DNA of 64,000 bases from RHKX01 sp963839535. Its GTDB lineage: Bacteria > Actinomycetota > Thermoleophilia > Solirubrobacterales > 70-9. The notes under the pieces were generated by a model that searched no databases, was not told where the DNA came from, and saw only the letters and a list, made by a program, of their open reading frames with translations. The stretch is taken from contig CAWIVF010000007.1 of NCBI GenBank assembly GCA_963839535.1, forward strand, positions 1 to 64,000, in the 5' to 3' direction. This document shows positions 17,554-26,206 of this stretch, piece after piece. Position numbers and translations under genes: made by a program. Positions within the stretch are counted from its first letter, which is position 1; each line of letters opens with the position of its first letter.

Positions 17554-18734
17554 CCGAGACCGAGACCGAGACCGACGAGGCCGCCAAGCCGAAGGTGAAC
17601 CCGCGGGCGATCCCGAAGCTGCGCTCGCGCAAGGGCGGCGCCGCGATCCCGCTCGACGACGTCGACAAGCGGATCATGAACCTGATGCAGTCGAGCTTCC
17701 CGCTCGCCGCCGAGCCGTTCGCGCTGCTCGCGACCGAGGCGGGCCTCGACCTCGACGACTTCAAGACGCGCACCCAGCGCCTGATCGACGGCCGGATCAT
17801 CCGCGAGATCACGCCGATCTTCGACACCCGGACGCTCGGCTACTCCTCGATGCTCGTCGCCGCCAAGGTCGACGCCGACAACCCGCACCGCGCCGCCAAG
17901 ATCATCAACTCGCACCCGGGCGTCTCGCACAACTACCTGCGCGACCACGAGTTCAACCTCTGGTTCACGATCGCCACGCCGCCCGACTCCGTGCTCGGCC
18001 TGGAGGGGACGCTGAAGGTGCTGCAGGAGCTGACCGGCGCCGAGTCGATCCGCCAGCTGCCGACCCTGACCATGTTCAAGATCAACATGAACCTGGAGAT
18101 GGAGAAGGGCACCGAGGCGCTCGCCGCGAAGGTCGAGGCGGTCCCGCCCCGCGAGCTCGAGCCGCAGCCCTACGACGAGACCGACGTCGCCGTGATCCGC
18201 GCGCTCCAGGGCCCGATGGCCGTCGTCGACCGCCCCTACGACGAGGCCGCCGCCGAGGTCGGGATGAGCACCGAGGAGCTGCTCGCTCACCTCGAGGAGA
18301 TGGTCGAGCGCAAGATCCTCCGCCGCGTCGCCGCGATCCTCTTCCACCGCCGCGCCGGCTTCTCCGCCAACGGCATGGGCGTCTGGAAGGTCGATCCCGC
18401 CGACGTCCCGACATCGGCGGCCGGATGGCCGCGGTCCGCGGCATCTCCCACTGCTACGAGCGCCCGACCTACGAGGACTGGCCCTACTCCGTCTTCACGA
18501 TGGCCCACGGCCGCTCGAAGGAGGAGTGCGACGCGGTGCTGCAGTCGATCGCCGACGAGCACGACCTCCACGGCGACGATCGCGCCGTCCTCTACAGCTC
18601 GACCGAGTTCAAGAAGATCCGCCTGCGCTACTTCACCCCCGACTACGAGGCCTGGGAGCGCGAGCACGCGCCGGAGGCCTATGAGGCCGCCGGCGGTCAA
18701 CGGCGACGGGCGAGGGGCAGCCGCCGGGGCGTGA
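17541..18734 (+). CDS. Fused AhbA-AhbB-type siroheme decarboxylase / Lrp-like protein, two compensating frameshifts
   Basis: About 397 residues made of two homologous halves, each a small winged helix plus an AsnC/Lrp-like domain. Half 1 (about residues 35-200) carries 'LIDGRIIREITPIFDTRTLGY' and 'GVSHNYLRDHEFNLWFTI'. Half 2 (about 215-385) carries 'VERKILRRVAAILFHRRAGF' and 'ISHCYERPTYEDWPYSVFTM'. These are the hallmark segments of AhbA and AhbB (and NirDLGH), the enzymes that decarboxylate siroheme in the alternative heme pathway and in heme d1 synthesis; the His-containing segments sit in the siroheme site. The stretch 18415-18690 is read in another frame, and the gene starts and ends in the same frame, so two indels compensate. 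Its stop overlaps the hemL start. Automatic pipelines would call it an Lrp regulator; the location between hemB and hemL argues for tetrapyrrole work. Confidence 0.78.
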   Translation: MAELTETETETDEAAKPKVNPRAIPKLRSRKGGAAIPLDDVDKRIMNLMQSSFPLAAEPFALLATEAGLDLDDFKTRTQRLIDGRIIREITPIFDTRTLGYSSMLVAAKVDADNPHRAAKIINSHPGVSHNYLRDHEFNLWFTIATPPDSVLGLEGTLKVLQELTGAESIRQLPTLTMFKINMNLEMEKGTEALAAKVEAVPPRELEPQPYDETDVAVIRALQGPMAVVDRPYDEAAAEVGMSTEELLAHLEEMVERKILRRVAAILFHRRAGFSANGMGVWKVDPADVPTSAAGWPRSAASPTATSARPTRTGPTPSSRWPTAARRRSATRCCSRSPTSTTSTATIAPSSTARPSSRRSACATSPPTTRPGSASTRRRPMRPPAVNGDGRGAAAGA

Positions 18735-20022
18735 ACGACGAGCGCTCCGCGCAGCTCTACGAGCGCGCGCTGAAGCTGATGCCGGGCGGGGTCAACTCGC
18801 CGGTGCGGGCGATGGGCTCGATCGGCCGCGACCCGATCTTCGTCGAGCGCGCCTCCGGCTGCGAGATCACCGACGCCGACGGCAACACCTACGTCGACTG
18901 GGTCCTCTCCTGGGGTCCGCTGATCCTCGGCCACGCCCACCCGGCGGTGATCGAGGCCGTCGTCGCCGCCGCGGCGAAGGGGACCTCCTACGGCGCCGCG
19001 ACCGAGGGCGAGGTGCTGCTGGCCGAGCGCGTCTGCGAGCGCTTCGACTCGGTCGAGATGATGCGCATGGTCAGCTCGGGGACCGAGGCGTCGATGAGCG
19101 CGATCCGCCTCGCCCGCGCCGCCACCGGCCGCGAGCGGCTGATCAAGTTCTCCGGCGCCTACCACGGCCACGTCGACGGGCTCCTGGCCGAAGCCGGCTC
19201 CGGCCTCGCGACGCAGGGGATGCCCGGCGAGCCCCGGGGTGCCGCTGTCGGCGGCCGAGGCGACCGCGATCGTCCCCTGGAACGACCCGGTCGCGGTCGA
19301 GCAGGCGGTCGACATGTACACGCCCGCGGCGATCCTCTGCGAGCCGATCCCGGCGAACATGGGGCTGATCCCGCCGCGCGAGGGGTTCCTCGATCACCTG
19401 CGCGAGCTCGCCGACCGCTCCGGGGCCCTGCTGATCTGCGACGAGGTGATCAGCGGCTTCCGCGTCGCCCCGGGCGGAGCGCAGGAGCTCGAGGGCGTCC
19501 GCGCCGACCTGACGGTGATGGGCAAGGTCATCGGCGGCGGCCTGCCGGCCGCGGCCTACGGCGGCTCGCGCGAGCTGATGGAGCGCGTCGCTCCCGCCGG
19601 CGACGTCTACCAGGCGGGGACGCTGTCGGGCAATCCGCTCGCGGTCGCCGCCGGGCCTCGCCACGCTCGACGGCCTCGACGCCGCGGCCTACGCCCGGCT
19701 CGGCGAGCTCACCGACCGCCTGGCGGCCGGGCTGACCGAGGCGATCGCCGCCGCCTCCGGCGATGAGCCGCGCGCCTGCGTGGCCACCCGGCCGGGACTG
19801 CTGACCCTGTTCATGGCGCCGCAGCCGCCGCACGACTTCGACTCCGCCAAGGCCTGCGACACCGACGCCTACGCCCGCTTCTGCCGGGCGATGCTGGAGC
19901 GCGGCTTCTACCCGCCGCCCTCGCAGTTCGAGGCCTGGTTCGTCTCGACGGCCCACGACGAGGCCGCGATCGACCGCACCTGCGAAGCGGCGGCCGACTC
20001 GCTCCGCGAAGCCCTGGGCTAG
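18731..20022 (+). CDS. hemL: Glutamate-1-semialdehyde 2,1-aminomutase, two frameshifts
   Basis: PLP enzyme that turns glutamate-1-semialdehyde into 5-aminolevulinate, upstream of hemB in the C5 pathway. It starts at GTG 18731 ('NDERSAQLYERALKLMPGGVNSPVRA'). 'SSGTEASMSAIRLARAATGR' and 'AYHGHVDGLLAEAGSG' identify the family, and 'CDEVISGFRVAPGGAQE' and the PLP lysine in 'VMGKVIGGGLPAAAYGG' follow in a second frame. The C-terminus ('LGELTDRLAAGL' to 'ADSLREALG') is in a third. The breaks are near 19235 and 19655 and the total length (about 430 residues) is normal. It overlaps the preceding gene by four bases. Confidence 0.94.
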
Positions 20023-20040
20023 GCCCAGCCCCGAACGAGA

Positions 20041-20064
20041 GCGGGCGGCCCTGAGGCCGCCCGC
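20041..20064. terminator. Bidirectional hairpin between hemL and ferritin-like gene
   Basis: A perfect 10-bp stem, GCGGGCGGCC (20041-20050) and GGCCGCCCGC (20055-20064), with a CTGA loop, between two convergent genes. No long T tract follows on either strand. Confidence 0.65.
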
Positions 20065-20089
20065 ATCCCGGCTCTTGTTCGGCCAGTCC

Positions 20090-20816
20090 CTAGCCGACGA
20101 TGAAGCCGGTCGCCTTGACCCGCTTCAGGATCTCCTTGGCAGCGCAGCGGCGTGTCGAACGGACCGTCCGGAGCGATGCCCTTCTTGTCGCCCTTGAGGA
20201 GCAGGCCGATCACGCTGGCATGGCGCGCCTCGATCGTCGCGATCGTGGAGGCGGCGGTCAGCGTGCCGGGGTCCTTGATGTTGGCCACCTGGCCGAGGTA
20301 GGCGTGGACGCCCGTGTTCTCGAGCGAGAACGACGTCTCCAGGAACTGCTTCCTGTCCGACGTCGTCTTCCCGAAGTCGAACTTCGGCTTCGCGACGGCC
20401 TTCTTGCCGAGGGCCGCCTTGAGGAACTTGACGTGCGCCTTCTCGTCGCGGTACGTGATGTCGAGGAAGACCTGCTCGTCGCCCTTGACGAACGACTTCT
20501 TCCGGTCGTTCTCCTTCGCCTCCTTGTAGAACTCGGCCTCGAGGTACTCGAGGGTCAGCGCGTAGTTGAGGATGCCGATGTCACCCTTGCCGAAGCTCTC
20601 CGGGGGCCGACCGCTGCCGGCGGCCATCGCGGCTCCCGGGACGAGCGCGCCGAGCAGCGCTCCGCCGCCGAGGACGGCGCCGCCTGCAACGCCCGCCTTC
20701 TTGAAGAAGTCGAGTCGGGTGTCGCCGTCTCGGTCGAGTGCTGCGGACGCCTCGTGTGCGGTCTCGCGGATCGCGCCGTCGGCGTCGATCTCATCGAGGT
20801 TCAGATGTGAACTCAT
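20090..20816 (-). CDS. Secreted ferritin-like domain protein 1, one frameshift at the C-terminus
   Basis: About 240 residues. A 40-residue N-terminal tail precedes an export signal ('LDFFKKAGVAGGAVLGGGALLGALVPGAAMA'-like region, about residues 35-65), then a four-helix ferritin_2-type domain with 'NYALTLEYLEAEFY', 'DEKAHVKFL', 'ENTGVHAYLG' and 'IEARHASVIG', giving the E / E-x-x-H / E / E-x-x-H pattern of a di-iron site. The signal has only one Arg before the hydrophobic region, so Tat export is plausible but not certain. Near 20145 the frame shifts and the true end is 'KEILKRVKATGFIVG' with TAG at 20090-20092. It is divergent from tatA and two homologous genes. Likely role: iron or oxidative-stress handling outside the membrane (inference). 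Confidence 0.85.
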
Positions 20817-20995
20817 ACCCTGCCTCCAGTGGCTGAATGGGGCCGGCCCACGAAACCGTGGACCGGTGCTCTGGCCCGACTACGCCTGCCGGACGCGCCC
20901 GGATCACGCCTCGCCGCGATCTTCGCCAGATCTTTAGGGAGCTTTGTGATCCGCCCGGCCCGCTCCGCCCGTAGCCCCAGGGGAGGAGGTACCGA

Positions 20996-21239
20996 ATGCC
21001 CAACATCGGACCAATGGAACTGGCGATCGTCGTGATCGTCGCACTGATCGATCTTCGGCCCCAAGAAGCTTCCGGAGCTCGGCAGCTCGCTCGGCCGCGG
21101 GATGCGCGAGTTCAAGTCGTCCATCTCGGGCGACGACGGCCCCGAGCGCGCTGAGGAGAGCCCGCTCGAGGTCGAGTGCCGACACCGAAGTGCGCGAGGC
21201 CTCGACGGCCCACGCCGCGCCGGCCCCAGCAACGCCTAA
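20996..21239 (+). CDS. tatA: TatA/TatE-like twin-arginine translocase subunit, frameshifted
   Basis: Starts at ATG 20996 after a perfect GGAGGAGGT ribosome-binding site: 'PNIGPMELAIVVIVALI', then an extra G at about 21049-21051, then 'IFGPKKLPELGSSLGRGMREFKSSISGDD'. The short membrane helix, the FGPKKLPELG hinge and the amphipathic helix are diagnostic of TatA. An acidic C-terminal tail follows; a second indel near 21178 may shift the stop from 21239 to the TGA at 21259. It is very close in sequence to the second TatA in this window (33036). Its position directly in front of two secreted ferritin-like genes suggests co-expression of translocase and cargo. Confidence 0.85.
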
Positions 21240-21257
21240 CAGGAGGAACGCAGACGC

Positions 21258-21969
21258 ATGACTGACATCAAGATGACCGAGAAGAGCGCGCTCAAGCGCC
21301 TGTCCGAGGATCCCGTCTCCCGTCGCCGCTTCGTCGCGGCCGGTGGAACCGGGACCGCTGGGCCCTCGCCCTGTTCCTCGCCGCGTGCGGGGACACGAGG
21401 AGTCGACCAGCACCTCGACCAGCTCGAGCACCTCGACCACCGAGACCACGACCGAGTCGACGAAGGAGCCCGCCACGGCGGGCACCGAGCAGTTCGGCAA
21501 GGGCGACCTCGGGATCGTCAACTACGCGTTGACGCTCGAGTACCTCGAGACCGCCTTCTACCAGGACGTGATCAAGAGCGGCCTGTTCAAGGGCGACCAG
21601 GCGACCCTGCTGAAGCAGTTCGGCGCGAACGAGGCAGCCCACGTGGCCGCGCTCGAGGCGACGGCCAAGAAGCTGGGCAAGCCGGCGAAGGCCCCGAAGA
21701 CCGAGTTCCCGCTCGACGACGCCAAGTCGGTCGCCGCGCTCGCCGCGACGGTCGAGAACGTCGGCGCCGCGGCCTACCTCGGCCAGGCGGGACTGATCGA
21801 GAGCGAGGAGGTGCTCGCGGCGGCCCTGTCGATCCACACGGTCGAGGCTCGCCACGCAGCCGTCCTGAACATGCTCGTCGGTGACCCGATCTCGCCGGAC
21901 GGCGCGTTCGCGGTGCCGATGTCGGCCGAAGAGGTCCTGCCCGCAGTCCAGGACTTCATCGTCGGCTAG
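21258..21969 (+). CDS. Tat-exported ferritin-like lipoprotein 2, frameshifted in the signal region
   Basis: About 236 residues. The N-terminus has a true twin-arginine motif, 'PVSRRRFVAAGG' (residues about 20-31), followed by 'ALALFLAACGD', a lipobox, which is split over frames by two indels near 21360 and 21400. A Ser/Thr-rich linker ('STSTSTSSSTSTTETTTEST') leads into a ferritin_2-type domain: 'NYALTLEYLETAFY', 'NEAAHVAALEA', 'VENVGAAAYLG', 'VEARHAAVLN'. The linker plus lipid anchor would hold the domain on the outer face of the membrane. It ends at 21969 and is 58 bases before the next ferritin-like gene. Confidence 0.87.
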
Positions 21970-22027
21970 TCGCCGATCGAAGCCCAGGCAGAGACCCGAA
22001 CTCAGACTCAGAAAGACAGGTAGTCAG

Positions 22028-22666
22028 ATGAACGAGATCCACACCCAGACCGCCGTCCCCGCAGGGGACGCCCCGGTCGACTTCGAGCCCATGGACCGCG
22101 GTGCGTTCCTGCTCAAGGGAGTCCTCGCGGCCGGTGCGCTCTACGGCGCCTCGACCGTCGGCCCCCTGGTCCAGCGCGTCTTCGCGCAGGGCAGCAGCGG
22201 CGACGTCGACATCCTCAACTTCGCCTACACGCTGGAGTTGCTGGAGGCCGACTTCTACGCCCAGGCGCTGAAGAACGTCAAGCTCAGCAGCGAGCTGAAG
22301 AAGTTCGCGCAGGAGGTCGGCGAGAACGAGCAGGAGCACGTCGACGCCCTCAAGGGCGCGATCGAGGACCTCGGCGGCAAGCCGGCGAAGACGCCGACGT
22401 TCGAGTTCCCGATGAAGGACGAGAAGTCGTTCACGGAGCTGGCGATCACGTTCGAGGACACCGGCGTCAGCGCCTACAACGGCGCCGGCCCGCTGCTCAA
22501 GTCGAAGGAGCTGCTGGCGACCGCCGGCAGCATCGTCCAGGTCGAGGCGCGTCACGCGGCCGCGATCCGCTACCTCGCCGGCGAGCAGCCGGTGGTCGAG
22601 GCGTTCGACGCCACGCTGGACATGGACGAGGTCCTGAAGGCAGTCGAGCCCTTCATCAAGTCCTGA
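22028..22666 (+). CDS. Secreted ferritin-like domain protein 3
   Basis: Intact, 212 residues. The N-terminal export region reads 'MDRGAFLLKGVLAAGALYGAS' (about residues 22-42), Tat-like in shape but with a single Arg. The ferritin_2-type domain has 'FAYTLELLEADFYAQ', 'NEQEHVDALKG', 'FEDTGVSAYNG' and 'VEARHAAAIRYL', keeping all predicted metal ligands. It is downstream of tatA and ferritin-like protein 2 in the same orientation, so it is likely the last gene of that transcript. ATG 22028 follows AGACAGGTAGTC, a weak ribosome-binding site. Role in iron or peroxide handling is inferred from fold only. Confidence 0.88.
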   Translation: MNEIHTQTAVPAGDAPVDFEPMDRGAFLLKGVLAAGALYGASTVGPLVQRVFAQGSSGDVDILNFAYTLELLEADFYAQALKNVKLSSELKKFAQEVGENEQEHVDALKGAIEDLGGKPAKTPTFEFPMKDEKSFTELAITFEDTGVSAYNGAGPLLKSKELLATAGSIVQVEARHAAAIRYLAGEQPVVEAFDATLDMDEVLKAVEPFIKS

Positions 22667-22738
22667 CCTGCCCCCCTCAGGTCAGCGGGCGTAACGGCAG
22701 CGGGTGCCGTTCGCGTTACGAGGTGAGTTCCCCTCTGT

Positions 22739-22769
22739 GGGCCGGCCCGTCGAGACGACGGGCCGGCCC
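22739..22769. repeat. Perfect 14-bp inverted repeat after ferritin-like operon
   Basis: Arms 22739-22752 (GGGCCGGCCCGTCG) and 22756-22769 are exact reverse complements with a three-base loop. It lies 73 bases after the third ferritin-like gene. No T tract follows. It is probably a transcription terminator or mRNA-stabilising hairpin. A second, imperfect hairpin (about 22690-22721, GTAACGGCA with TGCCGTT) precedes it. Confidence 0.6.
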
Positions 22770-22915
22770 CGCTCACCCTCCCTGGCGGCGCGAGGGCCCA
22801 CCAGCCGGCGTCCTCGTCGCCTCACGGCCCTGAGGCCGCATCGGCTCCTGCGTCCTTGCCTGGCGGGCCCTCGCACTCGCCAGGGCCCTCCGCGTAGCCC
22901 TATCCTCCGCCGCCC

Positions 22916-23557
22916 ATGACGGTCGGCGGACAGGAAGCGGCGCGCACCCGGCGCTCGCCCGTGGTTCCGATCGAGCCGTCGGCCGCGCTCGTCGCCCTCG
23001 CCGCCGAGCTGCGCGAGGAGGGGCCGGTGATCGCCCCGCACGTCGCCGAGCCCACCGCCGCTCCGGCGCTCGGGCTGCTTGCCGCCGCCGGCCCGCGCTG
23101 CGCCGAGGCCCGCTCCGCCTACGCGGCGGTGATCGAGTCGGTCCGCGAGGGCTACCTCCTCCACTACGGCGAGCCGCGCCTCCTCGCCGCGCTCGACGCC
23201 GACCTGCGGCTGCTGATCGGCGATCACCTCTACGCCCGCGGGATCGAGCGCCTGGTCGCGCTCGGGGACCTCCTGGCCGTGCGCGAGCTGTCCGACCTGA
23301 TCTCGCTGGCGGCGCAGCTCGACGCCGCGCCCGCCCGCTCGGCCGCAGCCGCCGAGGCCGCCTGGCTCGCCTCGGTCGTCGCGATCGCCGCCGGGGCCGA
23401 CGAGGCCCACGAGCGGGGGATGGCCGAGCTGCGCGCCTCCGGCGACGCCCGGCCGCTCTGGGGTGCCGCCGTTTCGGCGGCGGACCGCGCCGGCTTGTCC
23501 GGCACGCTGGCCAGCACCGCCCAGGCAGTAGGATTCTCGGCCGCAGACCTTGGCTGA
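22916..23557 (+). CDS. All-alpha hypothetical protein upstream of the Rieske gene
   Basis: Intact, 213 residues, Ala/Leu-rich and predicted all-helical, without signal peptide or membrane helix. The stretch 'LRLLIGDHLYARGIERLVALGDLLAVRELSDLI' resembles by eye the central helices of polyprenyl-synthase-like proteins, but no DDxxD motif is present, so it cannot be such an enzyme; it might be a helper subunit. Its stop overlaps the start of the Rieske gene by eight bases, which ties it to the respiratory complex and, further down, to menaquinone genes. Function unknown. Confidence 0.7.
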   Translation: MTVGGQEAARTRRSPVVPIEPSAALVALAAELREEGPVIAPHVAEPTAAPALGLLAAAGPRCAEARSAYAAVIESVREGYLLHYGEPRLLAALDADLRLLIGDHLYARGIERLVALGDLLAVRELSDLISLAAQLDAAPARSAAAAEAAWLASVVAIAAGADEAHERGMAELRASGDARPLWGAAVSAADRAGLSGTLASTAQAVGFSAADLG

Positions 23558-24254
23558 TTCAGGCGCAGAAAAGAGCAGCACCGGCGGCGAGACCCCGCCC
23601 GATGCCCTTCCCGAGATGAAGCCGGTCGGCTCCTTCGAGGGAGAGTCGATGACCCGTCGCAAGGTCTTCGCCGTCGGCGGGCAGGCGGTCGGCGGTCTGG
23701 CGGGCGCGGCGATCATCCTGCCGGCCATCGGATTCGCCTTCGCGCCGATCTTCGACAGGCCGGAGGAGGACTGGCAGGAGGTCGGCAGCACGTCCGACTT
23801 CACGCCCGACACCTACCGGGCGCGCGTGATCACGATCGTCGAGGGGATCGGCGAGGCCGGCAAGACCACCGTCTACGTCCGCCGCGGCAGCCCCGAGCTG
23901 CTCAAGAACGAGGAGACGGGCGAGTACGAGAGCGCCGACGAGTACATCGCGATCTCCACCCGCTGCGCCCACCTGGGCTGCCCCGTCCGCTTCGTCCAGG
24001 CCGCCGGCAACTTCATCTGCCCCTGCCACGGCGGCGTCTACGGCTTCTCCGGCGAGGTCATCGGCGGCCCGCCGGTCCGCCCGCTCGATCAGTTCCAGAC
24101 CCGCGTCGTCGGCGACAAGGTCGAGATCGGCCCCCGCTTCAGCGTCACCTCCAAGCTCGAGCCGGTGCGCGCCCGCGATCCCGGTGAGTTCACCGGAGGC
24201 ATCTGGGAATATCTGTACCCGCCCCGTCCGACCACCGCACCGGCGCCTGAGTAG
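23550..24254 (+). CDS. qcrA: Rieske iron-sulfur protein of the quinol-cytochrome c oxidoreductase
   Basis: 234 residues from a TTG at 23550. The N-terminal region has a Tat-like 'MTRRKVFAVGGQ' followed by one membrane helix ('GLAGAAIILPAIGFAFAPIF'), the usual Rieske anchor. The [2Fe-2S] ligands are in 'TRCAHLGCPV' (C-x-H-x-x-C) and 'FICPCHGGVYGF' (C-x-C-H), about 50 residues before the C-terminus of the domain. It takes electrons from menaquinol at the Qo site of cytochrome b and passes them to cytochrome c. It is co-transcribed with the two cytochrome b genes that follow (spacing six and three bases). Confidence 0.95.
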   Translation: MADSGAEKSSTGGETPPDALPEMKPVGSFEGESMTRRKVFAVGGQAVGGLAGAAIILPAIGFAFAPIFDRPEEDWQEVGSTSDFTPDTYRARVITIVEGIGEAGKTTVYVRRGSPELLKNEETGEYESADEYIAISTRCAHLGCPVRFVQAAGNFICPCHGGVYGFSGEVIGGPPVRPLDQFQTRVVGDKVEIGPRFSVTSKLEPVRARDPGEFTGGIWEYLYPPRPTTAPAPE

Positions 24255-24260
24255 GGACCG

Positions 24261-25208
24261 ATGAGCCGATTCGCGAAGCTGCTGCCGCCGCCGATGCGGC
24301 GCCCGCCGAAGCCCGGTCATGCCGCCAACGGCAACGGCCACAAGGGCAACGGCGCCACCGCGCTCGAGGACGGCGCCGTCGTCGGCGCCCCGGGCAACGG
24401 CAACGGGTCACGCACCGATGACGCCGGCGCGCGCGTCGTCGACAAGGCGAAGGAGGCCCCGGCGGATCTCGTCGGCTGGGTCGACGAGCGGATGGGGGGC
24501 GCCAGCTTCCTCACCGCGATGCTCCTGCGCAAGGTCCCGAAGGGGACCAACTGGTTCTACACGCTGGGCTCGGCGACGATGTTCGCGTTCGTCGTCCAGG
24601 CGCTGACCGGCGTCTTCCTGGCGATGTACTACACGCCGTCGCCGGTCGAGGCCTACAGCTCGATCACCCACCTCACCAACGAGGTGTTCCTCGGCGAGTT
24701 CGTCCGCGGGATGCACAAGTGGGGCGCCTCGGTGATGGTGATCCTGGTCTTCGTCCACATGGCGCGGACCTTCTTCTTCGGCGCCTACAAGTACCCGCGC
24801 GAGCTCAACTGGGTGATCGGCGTCGTCCTGCTGATCCTGACGATGGTCATGGGCTTCACCGGCTACCTGCTGCCCTTCGACCAGCGCTCCTACTGGGCGA
24901 CGATCGTCGGCGTCAACATCAACGGCACCGGCCCGATCGTCGGTCCCTACCTCTCCGACTTCCTTCGCGCCGGCCCCGAGTTCGGCGCGACCACGCTGCA
25001 GCGCTTCTACGCGATCCACATGCTGCTCGTGCCCGGCTTGATCATCGCGATGATCGGCGCGCACCTCTACCTCGTCGTCAAGCTCGGCACGACCGCGCCC
25101 CCGTGGCTGCGGGCCGACCGCAAGCCGAAGGACGCCCGCGCCGAGCGGGTCGAGGCGGTCCGCGCCTCCGACGGCGACGAGACCAACGGATCGAACGGAC
25201 ACCTCTAG
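24261..25208 (+). CDS. qcrB: Cytochrome b, N-terminal half (cytochrome b6-like)
   Basis: Intact, 315 residues. A 75-residue Gly/Asn-rich cytoplasmic extension precedes four membrane helices. The two heme b are held by four His, in 'RGMHKWGASVMVILVFVHMARTF' and 'YAIHMLLVPGLIIAMIGAHLYLV'. The 'YYTPSPVEAYSSI' segment and the 'GYLLPFDQRSYWAT' segment (Qo cd region) are typical. The protein ends after the fourth helix, so cytochrome b is split as in b6f complexes, with the rest in the next gene. It oxidises menaquinol and moves protons. Confidence 0.95.
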   Translation: MSRFAKLLPPPMRRPPKPGHAANGNGHKGNGATALEDGAVVGAPGNGNGSRTDDAGARVVDKAKEAPADLVGWVDERMGGASFLTAMLLRKVPKGTNWFYTLGSATMFAFVVQALTGVFLAMYYTPSPVEAYSSITHLTNEVFLGEFVRGMHKWGASVMVILVFVHMARTFFFGAYKYPRELNWVIGVVLLILTMVMGFTGYLLPFDQRSYWATIVGVNINGTGPIVGPYLSDFLRAGPEFGATTLQRFYAIHMLLVPGLIIAMIGAHLYLVVKLGTTAPPWLRADRKPKDARAERVEAVRASDGDETNGSNGHL

Positions 25209-25211
25209 GCC

Positions 25212-26141
25212 ATGAATCGCCAGGAGAAGGAGCAGTACCTCCGCGAGTACGAGGTGATGAAGAAGAAGGGCAAGCCCTTCTTCCCGTACGCGATCATGAA
25301 GGACTCGGTGATGGCGCTGATCGTCGTCGTCGTGATCATCGTGATGGCGCTCTGGCTCGGTGCCGAGCAGGGTCCGAAGGCCGACCCGACGACCACCACC
25401 TACGTGCCGCGGCCCGAGTGGTACTTCTTCTTCCTGTTCGAGGTCCTGCGCGTGATCAAGCCGCCGGAGCTGGTCCCGATCGCGACGATCGGCATCCCGA
25501 CGATCTGCATGGTCCTGCTGCTCCTGCTGCCGTTCTACGATCGCAATCCCGAGCGCAACCCCCTGAAGAGGCCGATCGCCACGACCGCCGGCATCCTCAC
25601 GATCATCTCCATGGCCTTCCTCACCTTCCTCGGCGCCGAGGCGGGCTCGCCGACGCAGATCGACATCGATGTCGCCCCCGAGTACGAGGCCGGCAAGCTC
25701 GTCGCCGCGCAGTCCGGCTGCCTCGCCTGCCACCAGTTCGAGCACAACGGCAACGCCGGCCCCGGTCCCGAGCTGACCGAGATCGGCGCCCGCCTGCCCG
25801 CGCCCGCGATCGCCCGCTCGCTCGAGATCGGCCCGGGGATCATGCCCTCCTACGCCGGCCTGAAGGACGCCGATCCGGAGAAGTTCCAGGACCTCGTCCT
25901 CTTCATGGCCTCGCTGACCGGCGAGATCGAGGGCGAGGGCTCCGAGAGCGAGATCGGCGCGAGCTCCGACGGCTCCGGCGTCGATGACAGCGTCGAGGAT
26001 CCGACCGAGGCCGCCGCCGAGCCCACGGGCTCCGGCGCAGCCGATGAGAGCAAGGATCCTGACGGCGATGTCGAGAGCGCCGGCAAGTCCGGCAACTCCG
26101 GGCCCACCCAGGACGCGAACTCCGGCTCGTCCGGCGGTTAG
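25212..26141 (+). CDS. Cytochrome b C-terminal half (subunit IV) fused to cytochrome c
   Basis: Intact, 309 residues. Residues 1-150 are subunit-IV-like: a charged N-terminus, then 'VPRPEWYFFFLFEVLRVIK' with the Qo-site PEWY motif, and three membrane helices. Residues about 155-230 form a mono-heme cytochrome c domain with 'GCLACHQFEHNG' (C-x-x-C-H) and 'GIMPSYAGLKD' providing the Met ligand. The last 75 residues are an acidic Ser/Gly/Asp-rich tail outside the membrane. The fusion brings the electron acceptor of the Rieske protein into the complex, replacing a separate cytochrome c1. It is three bases from the preceding gene. Confidence 0.95.
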   Translation: MNRQEKEQYLREYEVMKKKGKPFFPYAIMKDSVMALIVVVVIIVMALWLGAEQGPKADPTTTTYVPRPEWYFFFLFEVLRVIKPPELVPIATIGIPTICMVLLLLLPFYDRNPERNPLKRPIATTAGILTIISMAFLTFLGAEAGSPTQIDIDVAPEYEAGKLVAAQSGCLACHQFEHNGNAGPGPELTEIGARLPAPAIARSLEIGPGIMPSYAGLKDADPEKFQDLVLFMASLTGEIEGEGSESEIGASSDGSGVDDSVEDPTEAAAEPTGSGAADESKDPDGDVESAGKSGNSGPTQDANSGSSGG

Positions 26142-26206
26142 CGGAGCGCCGGCGATGGTCGGCCACCCGCTCGCCCGCATGCCGGACCGACCGGGGGAGG
26201 TAATCG

